A DNA stretch of 64,000 nt from contig NZ_AJLJ01000215.1 of assembly GCF_000317245.1 (NCBI RefSeq), positions 1 through 64,000 of the forward strand, read 5' to 3'. Under the pieces are notes generated by a model. The model did no database searches. It was given only the letters and a program-made list of their open reading frames with translations, and had not been told where the DNA came from. A program made the translations under genes and the position numbers. Shown here piece after piece: positions 33,238 through 42,120 of the stretch. Position 1 is the first letter of the stretch; every line of letters starts with the position of its first letter. Source of the stretch: Fischerella muscicola SAG 1427-1 = PCC 73103. Lineage in GTDB: Bacteria > Cyanobacteriota > Cyanobacteriia > Cyanobacteriales > Nostocaceae.

Positions 33238-35250
33238 ATGGCACATTGTCATAATTCAAACTCAGGAATCACTTCACCTACACCTGAGTCTGGAGTCAAA
33301 CGAGTTGCTGTCTTGGGAATGCCCAATGTGGGCAAATCCACACTATTTAATCGGATTACAGGGGCGGGTGCTTTTGTCGGTAATTGGCCTGGTGTAACTG
33401 TTGACTTGCTCAAAGCAGAAGTCAATTTGGATGGTCAAAAAGTCGAGTTTGTTGACCTACCGGGGATTTACGACTTGGAAGGCTACTCGGAAGATGAACG
33501 GGTTGTGCAAGTGTTTTTTGAAACCTATCCCGTGGATCTGGTATTGGTGATTCTGAATGCTGTTCAGATCGATCGCCAGATTCGTCTAGCTTTGCAAGTA
33601 AAAGCCTTGGGAATTCCAGCGGTAGTAATTCTCAATATGGCAGATGAAGCCAAGCATTTTGGGATCAAAATAGATGAACACAGACTTGCGGAGAAACTAG
33701 AAATCCCTGTGGCGTTAGTCAGTGCTAAGTATGGTAGCGGCTATGCGATCGCTATGCGTAAAATCAGTCAACAATTAGCACAAGATCGAGAATCAGTTAC
33801 CCCAATAGAAGTAACACACTGGATTGAAGCACACAGACAGATTTTAGACTCACAAATCCAGGAAACCTTAGAAAACACAGTGGAAATGCCTTCGCGCTTG
33901 TTCAAGACGGTGACGGAACGGCTAGATGCATTAGTATTACATCCGGTGTGGGGATTACCTCTATTTTTCCTGTCCATCTACTTGATGTTTGAGTTTGTCT
34001 GGCAGGTGGGATTACCTTTGCAGGATGTAGCTGATACGATCACAGGATGGTTGCAGCAGGTAGCGATTGTTCCTTTGAATGCTAATCTTCCGGAGTTTTG
34101 GCGGGGCTTTCTGGTGGATGGGATTTATGGTGGATTGGCTACAGTCGCATCATTTATTCCCTTAGTCATGACCTTTTTCTTTATGATGGCAATCATAGAA
34201 GACAGTGGCTACTTCTCTAGAGCAGCCTACATGATGGATGCTCTCATGTATCGCTTTGGGCTAGATGGTCGCAGCTTTGTATTGTTGATTATGGGGTTTG
34301 GCTGTAATATCCCTGCAATTATGGGAACACGAGTGATGCGATCGCGAGCATTACGTTTGTTAACCATTTTGATCATTCCCTTTGCTCTGTGTTCGGCACG
34401 CTTAACCGTATTTGTATTTATTATTGATGCTCTTTTTGATCGCGCTTGGGGGCCACTAGTACTGTTCTCGCTTTATCTGTTCAGCTTTCTAGTAGCACTG
34501 CTGACTGGATGGATCATGAAAGGACAGTTTCAGAACCAAGAACCATTCGTGGTTGAACTACCTCCCTACCGCTTTCCCACCCTCAAGCAAATCTTTTTAC
34601 GGGGATGGGGTGAGTTGAGACAGTTTCTAGAACGTGCTACAGGCTTTATTACCGCAGGGGTAGCTGGTGTTTGGCTTTTGAGCAATTTACCTCAAGGTAC
34701 AGCGAACCCAATTAGTAGTACTGGACAGATGATAGTTACTATACCACTTGTGGTTGGCATGGTTACGGGTTGGGACGCGATGAAAACTTTCTTCCAACGT
34801 GCAGGTGGATGGATTGCGATCGCTATTGTAGCAGTTTGGTTATTGAATAATTTACCTGGAAGCGAAAATGCGAGCTATGCGACTCGTATTGGTGAGTTTT
34901 TTGCCCCTGTCCTCAATCAGGCTGGTATCCCTAAAGAGTTAACCATTGCTTTAATCTTTGGGTTCATCGCTAAAGAAATTTTGGTAGGGTCTTTAGCAAC
35001 GATCTATAATCTCACCGATCCCAATGCTGTGCAAGCAACCCTCGCGCAAACAATCTCACCTATTCAAGCTTATAGTTTTATGCTATTTTGTCTGCTTTAT
35101 ACTCCGTGTTTAGCGACAGTTGCCACCATTCGTAGCGAGTCTAAGAGTATCCGGTTTACCCTGCTATCAGTTATCTATGGACTAATTCTGGCGTGGGTTG
35201 TAAGTACCCTGTTTTATCAAGTAGCCAGGTTTTTAGGGCATGGTGGTTGA
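33238..35250 (+). CDS. feoB: Ferrous iron transporter B
   Basis: A 670-residue membrane GTPase that imports Fe(II). G1 'GMPNVGKST' is at about 27-35, G3 'DLPGIYDL' and G4 'NMAD' follow; a helical spacer leads to eight or more membrane spans with the Gate motifs 'GFGCNIPAIMGTRVM' and 'TPCLATVATIRSE'. It is shorter than the roughly 770 residues of E. coli FeoB. The hydrophobic segment 'ITAGVAGVWLLSNLP' (about residues 474-488) is echoed by 'IAIAIVAVWLLNNLP' about 54 residues later, suggesting an internal duplication. Together with feoA it forms an iron-uptake operon divergent from a metal ATPase. Confidence 0.95.
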   Translation: MAHCHNSNSGITSPTPESGVKRVAVLGMPNVGKSTLFNRITGAGAFVGNWPGVTVDLLKAEVNLDGQKVEFVDLPGIYDLEGYSEDERVVQVFFETYPVDLVLVILNAVQIDRQIRLALQVKALGIPAVVILNMADEAKHFGIKIDEHRLAEKLEIPVALVSAKYGSGYAIAMRKISQQLAQDRESVTPIEVTHWIEAHRQILDSQIQETLENTVEMPSRLFKTVTERLDALVLHPVWGLPLFFLSIYLMFEFVWQVGLPLQDVADTITGWLQQVAIVPLNANLPEFWRGFLVDGIYGGLATVASFIPLVMTFFFMMAIIEDSGYFSRAAYMMDALMYRFGLDGRSFVLLIMGFGCNIPAIMGTRVMRSRALRLLTILIIPFALCSARLTVFVFIIDALFDRAWGPLVLFSLYLFSFLVALLTGWIMKGQFQNQEPFVVELPPYRFPTLKQIFLRGWGELRQFLERATGFITAGVAGVWLLSNLPQGTANPISSTGQMIVTIPLVVGMVTGWDAMKTFFQRAGGWIAIAIVAVWLLNNLPGSENASYATRIGEFFAPVLNQAGIPKELTIALIFGFIAKEILVGSLATIYNLTDPNAVQATLAQTISPIQAYSFMLFCLLYTPCLATVATIRSESKSIRFTLLSVIYGLILAWVVSTLFYQVARFLGHGG

Positions 35251-35345
35251 ATTTTGACCTTATTTTGCAATTTGTCGGAAGCGCAGTGGTGAATTTTCCT
35301 TGCTAGCAACAAGGAAAGTTTGCTATAATCATAAACTAGTAATTT

Positions 35346-35418
<73 letters not shown>

Positions 35419-35427
35419 TAATTTTAA

Positions 35428-35555
35428 CTAGTGGCATACTCAATAAAAGTTGAGTCAATAGGTGTAAGCAATCACTGAAAATTTTTCTTGAGAGTGACCC
35501 ATAGACGGCTTTGAAGACCCGCTCTGCACGGCTTCAAGCTAGAGTACGCCACTAG
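35428..35555. repeat. 128-bp inverted-repeat element beside the tRNA
   Basis: CTAGTGGCATACTC at 35428-35441 is matched (13 of 14) by the reverse complement at 35542-35555. The segment starts 10 bp after the tRNA-Lys gene and has no open frame. It may be a small MITE or the 3' structured flank of the tRNA transcript. Confidence 0.5.
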
Positions 35556-35686
35556 CAATATATAAAAGAAGCATATTTTTCTGGAGTTCTAAAACCCTTG
35601 CTGTATCAGCATTATGAAATGTGCATTTTAGGAGTACAGTAAAATAGCCCTGCCCCAGATAGTCATCTAGGAGAAAGTTTTATTGA

Positions 35687-36799
35687 ATGGAAACCACAGT
35701 GAAAAAGTCGGATTTTGTCCTGACTCCTTATATGAAGAGTAATGACTTGCGGGCAACTTATCAAATCCTTAATACGGTTGTTCCTTATCTTCTGTTATGG
35801 TTTTTAGCAGTGAAAGCAGCTTTTATTTCTTTTTGGTTGCTTCCGCCTATTATAGTTTTGATGACGCTGTTTTCAGCGCGTTGTTTTTCTTTAATGCATG
35901 ATTGCGGACACTATTCACTCTTTTGTTCAAAAAGGGTTAATCGAATAGTTGGTTTTATTCTGGGTGTGATCAACGCGATACCCCAATATCCATGGTCAAG
36001 AGGACATGCTTATCACCACAAAACCAATGGTGATTGGGAACGCTATCGTGGCCCTTCTGCATTAATCTCTACTGAGGAGTTTGCAAAACTCAGTCCATCT
36101 GCCCAAAGGCGTTATGAACTACTGAGACACCCATTGATGATCTTTCCGGGAGGTTTTTTCTACCTCGCGATTAAGCCAAGACTCGCCCTGATTGCAGGGA
36201 CTTATGACTTCATCATTCATCTACTAACTTGCTTGAAGCAAGATCCGGGTATGGGATTAGTGCCAATCATCTCCTGCCATAAGTCTAGGAATTGGTACAC
36301 GGCGGCTGAGTTTTGGGATCTACTACTCAACAACATTTGTGTAGTCGGCAGCTGGATTGTTCTCGGCTATTTACTTGGATTTGGTTTTTTCCTGAGTGTT
36401 TATTCAATCACGCTAACTTGCTCTGCGGCAATCTTCATCTGTGTCTTCTTTGTGCAGCACAACTTTGATGGCTCTTACGCCCACAAAACCGAAGGCTGGG
36501 ACTATCTGCTAGGAGCAATTGAGGGCAGCAGTTATTTAGAGTTACCCACAATTTTAAAGTGGTTTTCCGCCGATATCGGCTACCATAACATTCATCATCT
36601 TTCTGAAAAAATCCCCAATTACCACCTCGAAGCTTGCCACAAAAAAAATATTCACTTGCTTAGTCATGTAAAAACGCTGCGAATGGCAGATATTCCTGAT
36701 TGCTTCAAGTTCATTCTCTGGGATTCTGCCTCCAATCGTCTCCAGTCGATCGCATCATTTCGTCAAGCTTCCCAATCCATAGACCACAAATTTCCTTAA
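35687..36799 (+). CDS. Membrane fatty-acid desaturase
   Basis: A 370-residue di-iron membrane enzyme that introduces double bonds into acyl lipids. Histidine boxes are 'HDCGH' (71-75), 'HAYHH' (107-111) and 'HNIHH' (300-304). Hydrophobic pairs lie around 30-60 and 220-260. The HDCGH box and the 'NFDGSYAHKTEGWDYLL' region resemble DesA/omega-6 and beta-carotene-ketolase-like desaturases, but the exact regiospecificity cannot be read. It is a single gene after tRNA-Lys. Confidence 0.88.
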   Translation: METTVKKSDFVLTPYMKSNDLRATYQILNTVVPYLLLWFLAVKAAFISFWLLPPIIVLMTLFSARCFSLMHDCGHYSLFCSKRVNRIVGFILGVINAIPQYPWSRGHAYHHKTNGDWERYRGPSALISTEEFAKLSPSAQRRYELLRHPLMIFPGGFFYLAIKPRLALIAGTYDFIIHLLTCLKQDPGMGLVPIISCHKSRNWYTAAEFWDLLLNNICVVGSWIVLGYLLGFGFFLSVYSITLTCSAAIFICVFFVQHNFDGSYAHKTEGWDYLLGAIEGSSYLELPTILKWFSADIGYHNIHHLSEKIPNYHLEACHKKNIHLLSHVKTLRMADIPDCFKFILWDSASNRLQSIASFRQASQSIDHKFP

Positions 36800-36980
36800 A
36801 TAGACTTATCCGAAAATTAGGTTTTGACCTTTGCTATACAAGGCTTTGATGCTCATTTGCGGATATGTCTAATACAAATAACTCTTTGTATTGCTTTAGG
36901 TGAGCAATTAGCGACAGCACCAACCAACGGTGAACATCTAAAAGCCTTCCTTGACTGAAGGGGTGCAATGCAAACCAATG

Positions 36981-37016
36981 TTTTGCAGTCTTAAATCGAC
37001 CAGCAAGACTGCAAAA
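36981..37016. terminator. 12-bp hairpin with T-rich tail
   Basis: TTTTGCAGTCTT and its exact reverse complement are separated by 12 bases and followed by TGTTTTTCTTTG. It lies 180 bp after the desaturase and probably ends that transcript before the ABC-F gene. The rest of the 330-bp spacer contains only a short orphan frame at about 36899-36958 ('GEQLATAPTNGEHLKAFLD'), whose origin I cannot name. Confidence 0.6.
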
Positions 37017-37131
37017 TGTTTTTCTTTGTGTTCACGGAATTTCTTTGCTCGAATTTGTAGTTAAATTTTGTTAAGATTGGACTCGATGTGAGTTAGCCTT
37101 CCCGGCTTGTTGCCTACCTTGGAGACACTCA

Positions 37132-38826
37132 ATGCTGCGACTCGAACATATTAGTAAAATTTATCCGACTGGCGAAGTTCTCAAGGATATCAATTGGGAA
37201 GTTAAGATAGGCGATCGCGTTGGTTTAGTCGGTGTTAACGGCGCAGGTAAATCTACCCAACTCAAAATCATTACTGGTAAGATTGAGCCAACCTCTGGTG
37301 AAGTGATTCGTCCTGCCAGTTTACACATAGCCTATCTCAATCAAGAATTTGATGTAGATCCCAGCCGTACCATTAGAGAAGAATTGTGGACAGTCTTCAA
37401 GGAAGCAAATCAGGTACAGTTATCTTTGCTGGAAGTACAGCACCAGATGGAAAGCGCCTCTCCAGAAGAACTGGATAAACTAATTAACAAGTTAGATAAG
37501 CTACAACGAAAATTTGAAGCCCTAGATGGTTATGGCTTAGAAGCACGCATCGGCAAGATATTACCAGAAATGGGCTTTGAACCAGAAGATGGCGATCGCC
37601 TCGTCAGCGCCTTTAGTGGCGGTTGGCAAATGCGGATCAGTTTGGGGAAAATCCTCCTGCAAGAGCCTGATTTATTGTTACTAGACGAGCCAACAAACCA
37701 TTTAGATTTAGAAACAATTGAGTGGCTAGAAAATTACCTCAAAGACTTAAATACACCTATGGTCATAGTTTCCCATGACCGGGAATTTCTAGATCGTCTC
37801 TGCACTCAAATTGTAGAAACAGAACGTGGTGTTTCCACTACTTATCTAGGTAATTACTCAACATTTTTACAACAAAAAGCTGAAAACCAAACAGCACAAA
37901 TTAATGCTTACGAACGTCAGCAAAAAGAATTAGAAAAACAACAAGCTTTTGTTGATAAATTCCGTGCTAGCGCTACCCGTAGCACCCAAGCCAAAAGCCG
38001 GGAAAAACAACTAGAAAAAATCGAGCGTATCGAAGCCCCAATAGCTGGAGTTAAAACACTACAATTTCATTTTCCTCCTGCACCCCGGAGTGGTAGAGAA
38101 GTTGTAGAAATCAAAAATTTAACTCATATCTACGATGACAAAATCTTATTTTTAGGGGCAAATCTTCTAATTGAGAGGGGCGATCGCATTGCCTTTGTTG
38201 CTCCCAACGGTGCTGGTAAATCAACTTTACTACGCCTAATTATGGGTATGGAACAACCTACAGAAGGCATTGTCAAATTAGGCGAACATCATGTGATACC
38301 AGGATATTTTGAACAAAACCAGGCGGAAGCTTTAGACTTAGAAAAAACCGTGATGGAAACTATTCATGATGAAGTCCCCGACTGGAAAAACGAAGACGTT
38401 CGTACATTGCTAGGACGCTTTTTATTTAGTGGTGATACAGTCTTCAAAAACGTTGCGGCTTTAAGTGGTGGAGAAAAAGCACGTTTAGCATTAGCAAAAA
38501 TGCTATTGTGTCCAGCCAATTTACTAATCTTAGATGAGCCGACTAATCACTTAGATATTCCAGCTAAAGAAATGTTGGAAGAAGCTTTACAAAATTATGA
38601 TGGCACAGCGATTATTGTTTCTCACGACCGATATTTTATTTCTCAGGTAGCCAATAAAATTGTAGAAATTCGCGATGGCGAATTCCGAGTTTATTTAGGT
38701 GACTATCATTACTACTTAGAGAAAATTGCTGAAGAAAAAGAACAAGCCAGATTAGCTGCGATCGCTGCCGAAAAAGCAGCCAAAAAAGCCGCAAAAGCAG
38801 CCAAGGCTACTGGGAAGAAGAAGTAG
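37132..38826 (+). CDS. ABC-F family ATPase (Uup/EttA-like)
   Basis: A 564-residue soluble protein with two ATPase cassettes and no membrane part. The first has Walker A 'GLVGVNGAGKSTQLK', signature 'FSGGWQMRISLGK' and 'LLLDEPTNHLD'; the second has 'FVAPNGAGKSTLLRL', 'LSGGEKARLALAK' and 'LILDEPTNHLD'. A linker helix pair (about 255-300, 'QKELEKQQAFVDKFRASATR') and a Lys/Ala-rich tail ('KAAKKAAKAAKATGKKK') complete it. ABC-F proteins act on ribosomes in translation or antibiotic protection; this one lacks a clear subfamily mark. Confidence 0.92.
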   Translation: MLRLEHISKIYPTGEVLKDINWEVKIGDRVGLVGVNGAGKSTQLKIITGKIEPTSGEVIRPASLHIAYLNQEFDVDPSRTIREELWTVFKEANQVQLSLLEVQHQMESASPEELDKLINKLDKLQRKFEALDGYGLEARIGKILPEMGFEPEDGDRLVSAFSGGWQMRISLGKILLQEPDLLLLDEPTNHLDLETIEWLENYLKDLNTPMVIVSHDREFLDRLCTQIVETERGVSTTYLGNYSTFLQQKAENQTAQINAYERQQKELEKQQAFVDKFRASATRSTQAKSREKQLEKIERIEAPIAGVKTLQFHFPPAPRSGREVVEIKNLTHIYDDKILFLGANLLIERGDRIAFVAPNGAGKSTLLRLIMGMEQPTEGIVKLGEHHVIPGYFEQNQAEALDLEKTVMETIHDEVPDWKNEDVRTLLGRFLFSGDTVFKNVAALSGGEKARLALAKMLLCPANLLILDEPTNHLDIPAKEMLEEALQNYDGTAIIVSHDRYFISQVANKIVEIRDGEFRVYLGDYHYYLEKIAEEKEQARLAAIAAEKAAKKAAKAAKATGKKK

Positions 38827-38964
38827 AAAGGAAATCAGTGATCAGTGTCTTGTTTATTAACCAACTTGTGTAGTTTGAGAAGCGATCGCACAAACTCTTA
38901 CTGATACCAGAAAGAACTATGGTTATTGTTCAGGAGTGAAGCGATCGTCCACTCATATAGGTTA

Positions 38965-39533
38965 TTAGTCAAGCGGACTACGAACAGCTTTACCACCACG
39001 ATTGAGTACGTGAGTACAAATCATCGTAGTTTTTACATCCTTGTGTCCTAATAATTCTTGCACTGTGCGGATGTCATAGCCGTTTTGCAGCAAATGGGTA
39101 GCAAAACTGTGGCGAAACGTATGACAACCTACCTTTTTTTGAATACCAGCTTGACGAACTGCTTGTTTTAAGACTTTTTGTAAACTACTCTCGTGCAAAT
39201 GGTGGCGACGTAGACGTGCGTAGCACGGCTTCTCGAAGAGTACTTCTCCACTACGGGGGTCTTTGGAAATGCTACCAGAAGGAAAAACAAACTGCCAAAT
39301 CCAATCATACTTGGCTCTGGGATATTTTATCTCTAATGCGAAAGGTAAATAAACTGAGCCGTAGCCTTTTTGTAAATCTTGTTGATGTAAAATTTTTACA
39401 CTTTGTAAATGAATCTTTAATTCTTCAGCGATACTTTCAGGTAGCATTTTCACCCGACTTTTTGATAAGAATAGTGCTTAAGTCGGATAACATCTTGCAC
39501 TTGTTCGAGTAACTTTTTTGGGCGTTGCTCCAT
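38965..39533 (-). pseudogene. Decayed integron integrase (IntI-type tyrosine recombinase)
   Basis: An N-terminal piece from the ATG at 39531-39533 reads '[20 protein letters not shown]' then 'YSYQK' and stops at 39450. A second frame from 39453 gives the C-terminal half of an IntI protein: '[20 protein letters not shown]', '[15 protein letters not shown]', 'DPRSGE', '[20 protein letters not shown]', '[20 protein letters not shown]' and '[20 protein letters not shown]'. About 180 residues including the first catalytic Arg are missing, and the nucleophilic Tyr of '[11 protein letters not shown]' is Cys (TGT). A short dispersed repeat is inserted in frame near 39211-39246 ('[12 protein letters not shown]'). 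It faces away from the cassettes, the canonical integron layout, but cannot be active. Confidence 0.9.
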
Positions 39534-39540
39534 AGGATGT

Positions 39541-39787
39541 GTTATGCAGAAAAATTCCGTTTAATACTCTAAATAAGGATGTTATACGGAAAAATTCTTG
39601 ATAACACCAAGGGATATACGGAAAAATTCTTTATAATCCTCCCGTAAAGAGTGGTTATACGGAAAAATTCGGTATAATATCCGAACAAAGATGTAAAAAA
39701 GTTTTCCGTATATTAAGACAAGAGTTCGTTGTAATGCTTGATATATTAGGATTGAGAAAAATATTATACGGAAAATTCCCGTATAAT
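39541..39787. repeat. Six palindromic repeats between intI relic and first cassette
   Basis: Five 25-bp units and one inverted half unit share TATACGGAAAAATTC, each an imperfect palindrome ending in GTATAA-like sequence. Their positions are 39541-39565, 39581-39605, 39613-39637, 39654-39678, 39701-39715 (inverted half) and 39763-39787. Spacing is irregular (32 to about 62 bp between starts). They fill the place where attI and the cassette promoter should lie. Confidence 0.85.
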
Positions 39788-39792
39788 AAATA

Positions 39793-39799
39793 GTTATGC
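39793..39799 (+). other. Integron attI-cassette 1 junction (GTTATGC)
   Basis: The heptamer GTTATGC is placed where a cassette would be inserted between G and TTATGC. It is exactly complementary to GCATAAC, the R'' box at the end of cassette 1 (40454-40460). This is the expected relation between a cassette's first bases and its own attC. Confidence 0.75.
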
Positions 39800-40533
39800 A
39801 TTCATTTCTTGGGAGGGGATAATTTGAATTTCCAATTCCTGATTTTTGATCGTGTGGAAGAACTTGATCTTGTGGGTTCATGGGAGCTAGTTGGTTTACT
39901 GGCTGAACAAAAGAAGTGTAGTGCTCCAAAATTAGTGACTCTCAATACAATGACTCCATCTGGTGAACACGGGATGCGGTTTGTCGCTGATGCACACTTT
40001 TCGGAAGCTGAACAGGCAGATGTGATTTTCATCCCAGGTGGTAGTGGCAGCCGAATTGCGATGGAAGATCCAAAAGTCATATCTTATCTACAAGAGCAGA
40101 ACAATCGCTGTCAGGCTATATTATCTGTGTGTACTGGCAGCTTCTTGATGCAGAAAGCTGGATTGTTTAATGGTCGTCGTGCCACAACACATTGGGCGTT
40201 TTTAAGTCATCTGAAAGATGATCCAGAAATTGAAGTTGTTGAGCAGCGGTTTGTTCATGATGGTAATATCTGGTCTTCTGGTGGGGTGTCGGCTGGCATG
40301 GATATGATGCTTGCGTTTATCGCACATATGTTTGGTACTGAAGTAGCAGCCGACGTACAACTCTACGCTGAGTACTTTCCAGCTACGACAATCTATGGCC
40401 GTCCATTCGAGAGAGAGAACGTTTCAGAATATATTCGTGGGTTGTCGCAACATGCATAACAACCGCAATGCACCGGAACTTTGAAGTACACTGGTTGGTG
40501 CCTGGAGTAATCTATGTCCGGTGATTGCGAACG
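39794..40533 (+). mobile_element. Integron gene cassette 1 (DJ-1/PfpI gene + attC)
   Basis: A 740-bp cassette from TTATGC to the G of GTTAGAC. It holds one plus-strand gene starting 30 bp from the left end and running into the attC R'' box, leaving almost no untranslated sequence. This compact form is typical of integron cassettes. Confidence 0.8.
39824..40459 (+). CDS. DJ-1/PfpI-family protein in cassette 1
   Basis: A 211-residue class-I glutamine-amidotransferase-like protein. The nucleophile elbow 'ILSVCTGSFLMQKAGL' carries the conserved Cys, 'VIFIPGGSGSRIAME' the oxyanion region and 'ATTHWAF' the following His. This subgroup resembles isonitrile hydratase/ThiJ-like proteins. I start at TTG 39824 (NFQFLIFDRVEELDLVGSWE), which sits six bases after GGAGGGG. 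A TTG at 39809 would add five residues. The stop codon lies within the attC R'' box. It may protect against reactive small molecules, but the substrate is unknown. Confidence 0.82.
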   Translation: MNFQFLIFDRVEELDLVGSWELVGLLAEQKKCSAPKLVTLNTMTPSGEHGMRFVADAHFSEAEQADVIFIPGGSGSRIAMEDPKVISYLQEQNNRCQAILSVCTGSFLMQKAGLFNGRRATTHWAFLSHLKDDPEIEVVEQRFVHDGNIWSSGGVSAGMDMMLAFIAHMFGTEVAADVQLYAEYFPATTIYGRPFERENVSEYIRGLSQHA

Positions 40534-40539
40534 TTAGAC
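40454..40539 (+). mobile_element. attC site 1
   Basis: R'' GCATAAC (40454-40460) and R' GTTAGAC (40533-40539) bracket an 86-bp site. CGCAATGCACCGGA on the left pairs with TCCGGTGATTGCG on the right, leaving one extrahelical G in the left strand and an unpaired spacer (AAC against GTT-type) next to the R box. This is the structure read by integron integrases as a folded single strand. Confidence 0.85.
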
Positions 40540-40555
40540 AGCGAACTGAGTGGAT

Positions 40556-41545
40556 TTAAAGCGTTAGAGTTACCTTGCCGACTGCATTTCCAGATTCAGC
40601 ATGTTGATGGGCTTGAGCAATATCAGCAAAGCTAAACATTTTGGGGTCGAGCAGCGGATGCAGTTTTCCTTCATCTACAAGCTGTGTCAAAGCTGCCAAA
40701 ATTTGTCCATGACGCTCTCTGCCAACCCCAAACAACATTGGAATCAACATATAAACAAGGTGCAACGACAACCCTTTTGTATGGAGAAGCGTTAGATCCT
40801 GAGAGGACAAAGAAACCACTGAAACTACCGTGCCATTAAGCTTTGCTGCTTTGAAAGCATTTTGAAGATTGTCATTCCCAACCGTGTCAAAAACAATGTC
40901 GAATCCTTCACCATTTGTATATTCTGAAACATACTCTTCAACGGGTTGTGTGTGGTAATTGATTGCAGCATCTGCCCCCAATGTTTTCGCCAATTGAGCT
41001 TTTTCGTCAGATGAGACAGTTGCAGCAACCTTTGCTCCAGCTAATTTCGCCAATTGAACTCCAATATGTCCTACACCTCCTGTCCCTCCGTAAACTAAAA
41101 CGGTCTGTCCTGCTTGAATGTGGGCGCGATCGTATAACCCTTCCCAAGCAGTAATAGAAACCAGTGGCAACGCGGCCGCTTCTTTCATACTCAGCGTTTG
41201 TGGCTTCTTAGCAATCAAATCAACATCAGCCAGGATAAATTCAGCCAACGCGCCACCCGTGCCTTTGACCCCACCAGCACAAGCATAGACCTCATCCCCA
41301 ACTCTAAAATTCTGAACGCCTTCCCCAACTGCTTCGATCACTCCAGCGATGTCCCCATGTAAAATCGCGGGAAATTCAGGTGCAATATCGGGTACAGCAC
41401 CTTGGCGAATTTTGTAATCGACTGGATTCACACTGGTTGCTTTGACGCGGATTAAAACATGATTTGGCAAAACTTCGGGCGGAGAAATATTGATTTCCTT
41501 AAAAATGTTTGGGTGACCAAATTGCTCAATGATCCAAGCTTTCAT
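40556..41545 (-). CDS. NADP-dependent zinc-free alcohol-dehydrogenase-like/quinone oxidoreductase
   Basis: A 329-residue medium-chain dehydrogenase. 'ILHGDIAGVIEAVGEGV' is the N-terminal catalytic domain mark, 'VLVYGGTGGVGHIGVQLAKL' (about 148-167) the Rossmann NADP loop and 'IVFDTVGNDNLQNAFKAAKL' the back half of the nucleotide site. It lacks the structural-zinc Cys cluster, so it belongs with quinone oxidoreductases (QOR). It is transcribed away from the HxlR gene 109 bp away. A QOR-type gene next to an HxlR regulator resembles redox- or quinone-responsive pairs such as QorR/qor2. It is the reverse-oriented gene of cassette 2. Confidence 0.88.
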   Translation of the reverse strand: MKAWIIEQFGHPNIFKEINISPPEVLPNHVLIRVKATSVNPVDYKIRQGAVPDIAPEFPAILHGDIAGVIEAVGEGVQNFRVGDEVYACAGGVKGTGGALAEFILADVDLIAKKPQTLSMKEAAALPLVSITAWEGLYDRAHIQAGQTVLVYGGTGGVGHIGVQLAKLAGAKVAATVSSDEKAQLAKTLGADAAINYHTQPVEEYVSEYTNGEGFDIVFDTVGNDNLQNAFKAAKLNGTVVSVVSLSSQDLTLLHTKGLSLHLVYMLIPMLFGVGRERHGQILAALTQLVDEGKLHPLLDPKMFSFADIAQAHQHAESGNAVGKVTLTL

Positions 41546-41654
41546 TCGGGTTGACCTCGCTTATCGTACAGAAATGACATCTTCTTGAGTATCATTTCCG
41601 TATTCCGACTCGGAAGGATTTACGGCAAAGTGTAATAGTTACTTTTTGGTAAGC

Positions 41655-42104
41655 ATGGCTCTAGATTCCGGTTCCAACCCTCAACTTAAATATTCGCCGC
41701 AGCCAGCCCTTGATCGCATTGCCCAGATGGACGTGTTTGATACTGACTGTGCAGGGCATCAAGTTCTCGAACACATTGCCAACAAGTGGACTATTCTGAT
41801 TGTGTATGCGCTGACGCAAGGGAAGAAGCGATATAGCGATCTCAAGCAGCAGATTAAGGGCGTGTCTCCAAAGATGTTGATTCAAAATCTTAGAAATTTA
41901 GAAAGATGTGGCGTTGTGGCAAGGAGTGTTTACCCAACCGTTCCACCGAGGGTCGAATATTCCTTGACACCATTAGGCGAATCTCTGGTTGAACCATTGG
42001 CAATCCTGGGTGAGTGGGCATACAAGCATCTTCAAGATATAAAATATGCCATCGATCGCTACGATAATTCTTCTGAATCGTGCGACTATTGGCAACCTAA
42101 GTAA
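41655..42104 (+). CDS. HxlR-family winged-helix regulator
   Basis: A 149-residue DNA-binding protein. 'HIANKWTILIVYALTQGKKR' and 'YSDLKQQIKGVSPKMLIQNL' (about 45-85) form the HxlR winged helix with its KWT core, and 'SLTPLGESLVEPLAILGEWA' is the dimer helix. 'VFDTDCAG' has one Cys at the position where redox-sensing members carry theirs. I start at ATG 41655 (MALDSGSNPQ); a TTG nine bases upstream is less likely. It probably controls the divergent oxidoreductase and may sense quinones or electrophiles. Confidence 0.88.
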   Translation: MALDSGSNPQLKYSPQPALDRIAQMDVFDTDCAGHQVLEHIANKWTILIVYALTQGKKRYSDLKQQIKGVSPKMLIQNLRNLERCGVVARSVYPTVPPRVEYSLTPLGESLVEPLAILGEWAYKHLQDIKYAIDRYDNSSESCDYWQPK

Positions 42105-42120
42105 TCATCATGCAAATACT

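Noticed and set aside
36899-36958. Orphan frame 'GEQLATAPTNGEHLKAFLD'
   Set aside because: Looks like the tail of a lost gene but too short to assign to any family.
39541-39787. CRISPR array candidate
   Set aside because: Repeats of 25 bp are imperfect, one is inverted and spacing varies from 7 to about 50 bp; no cas genes nearby.
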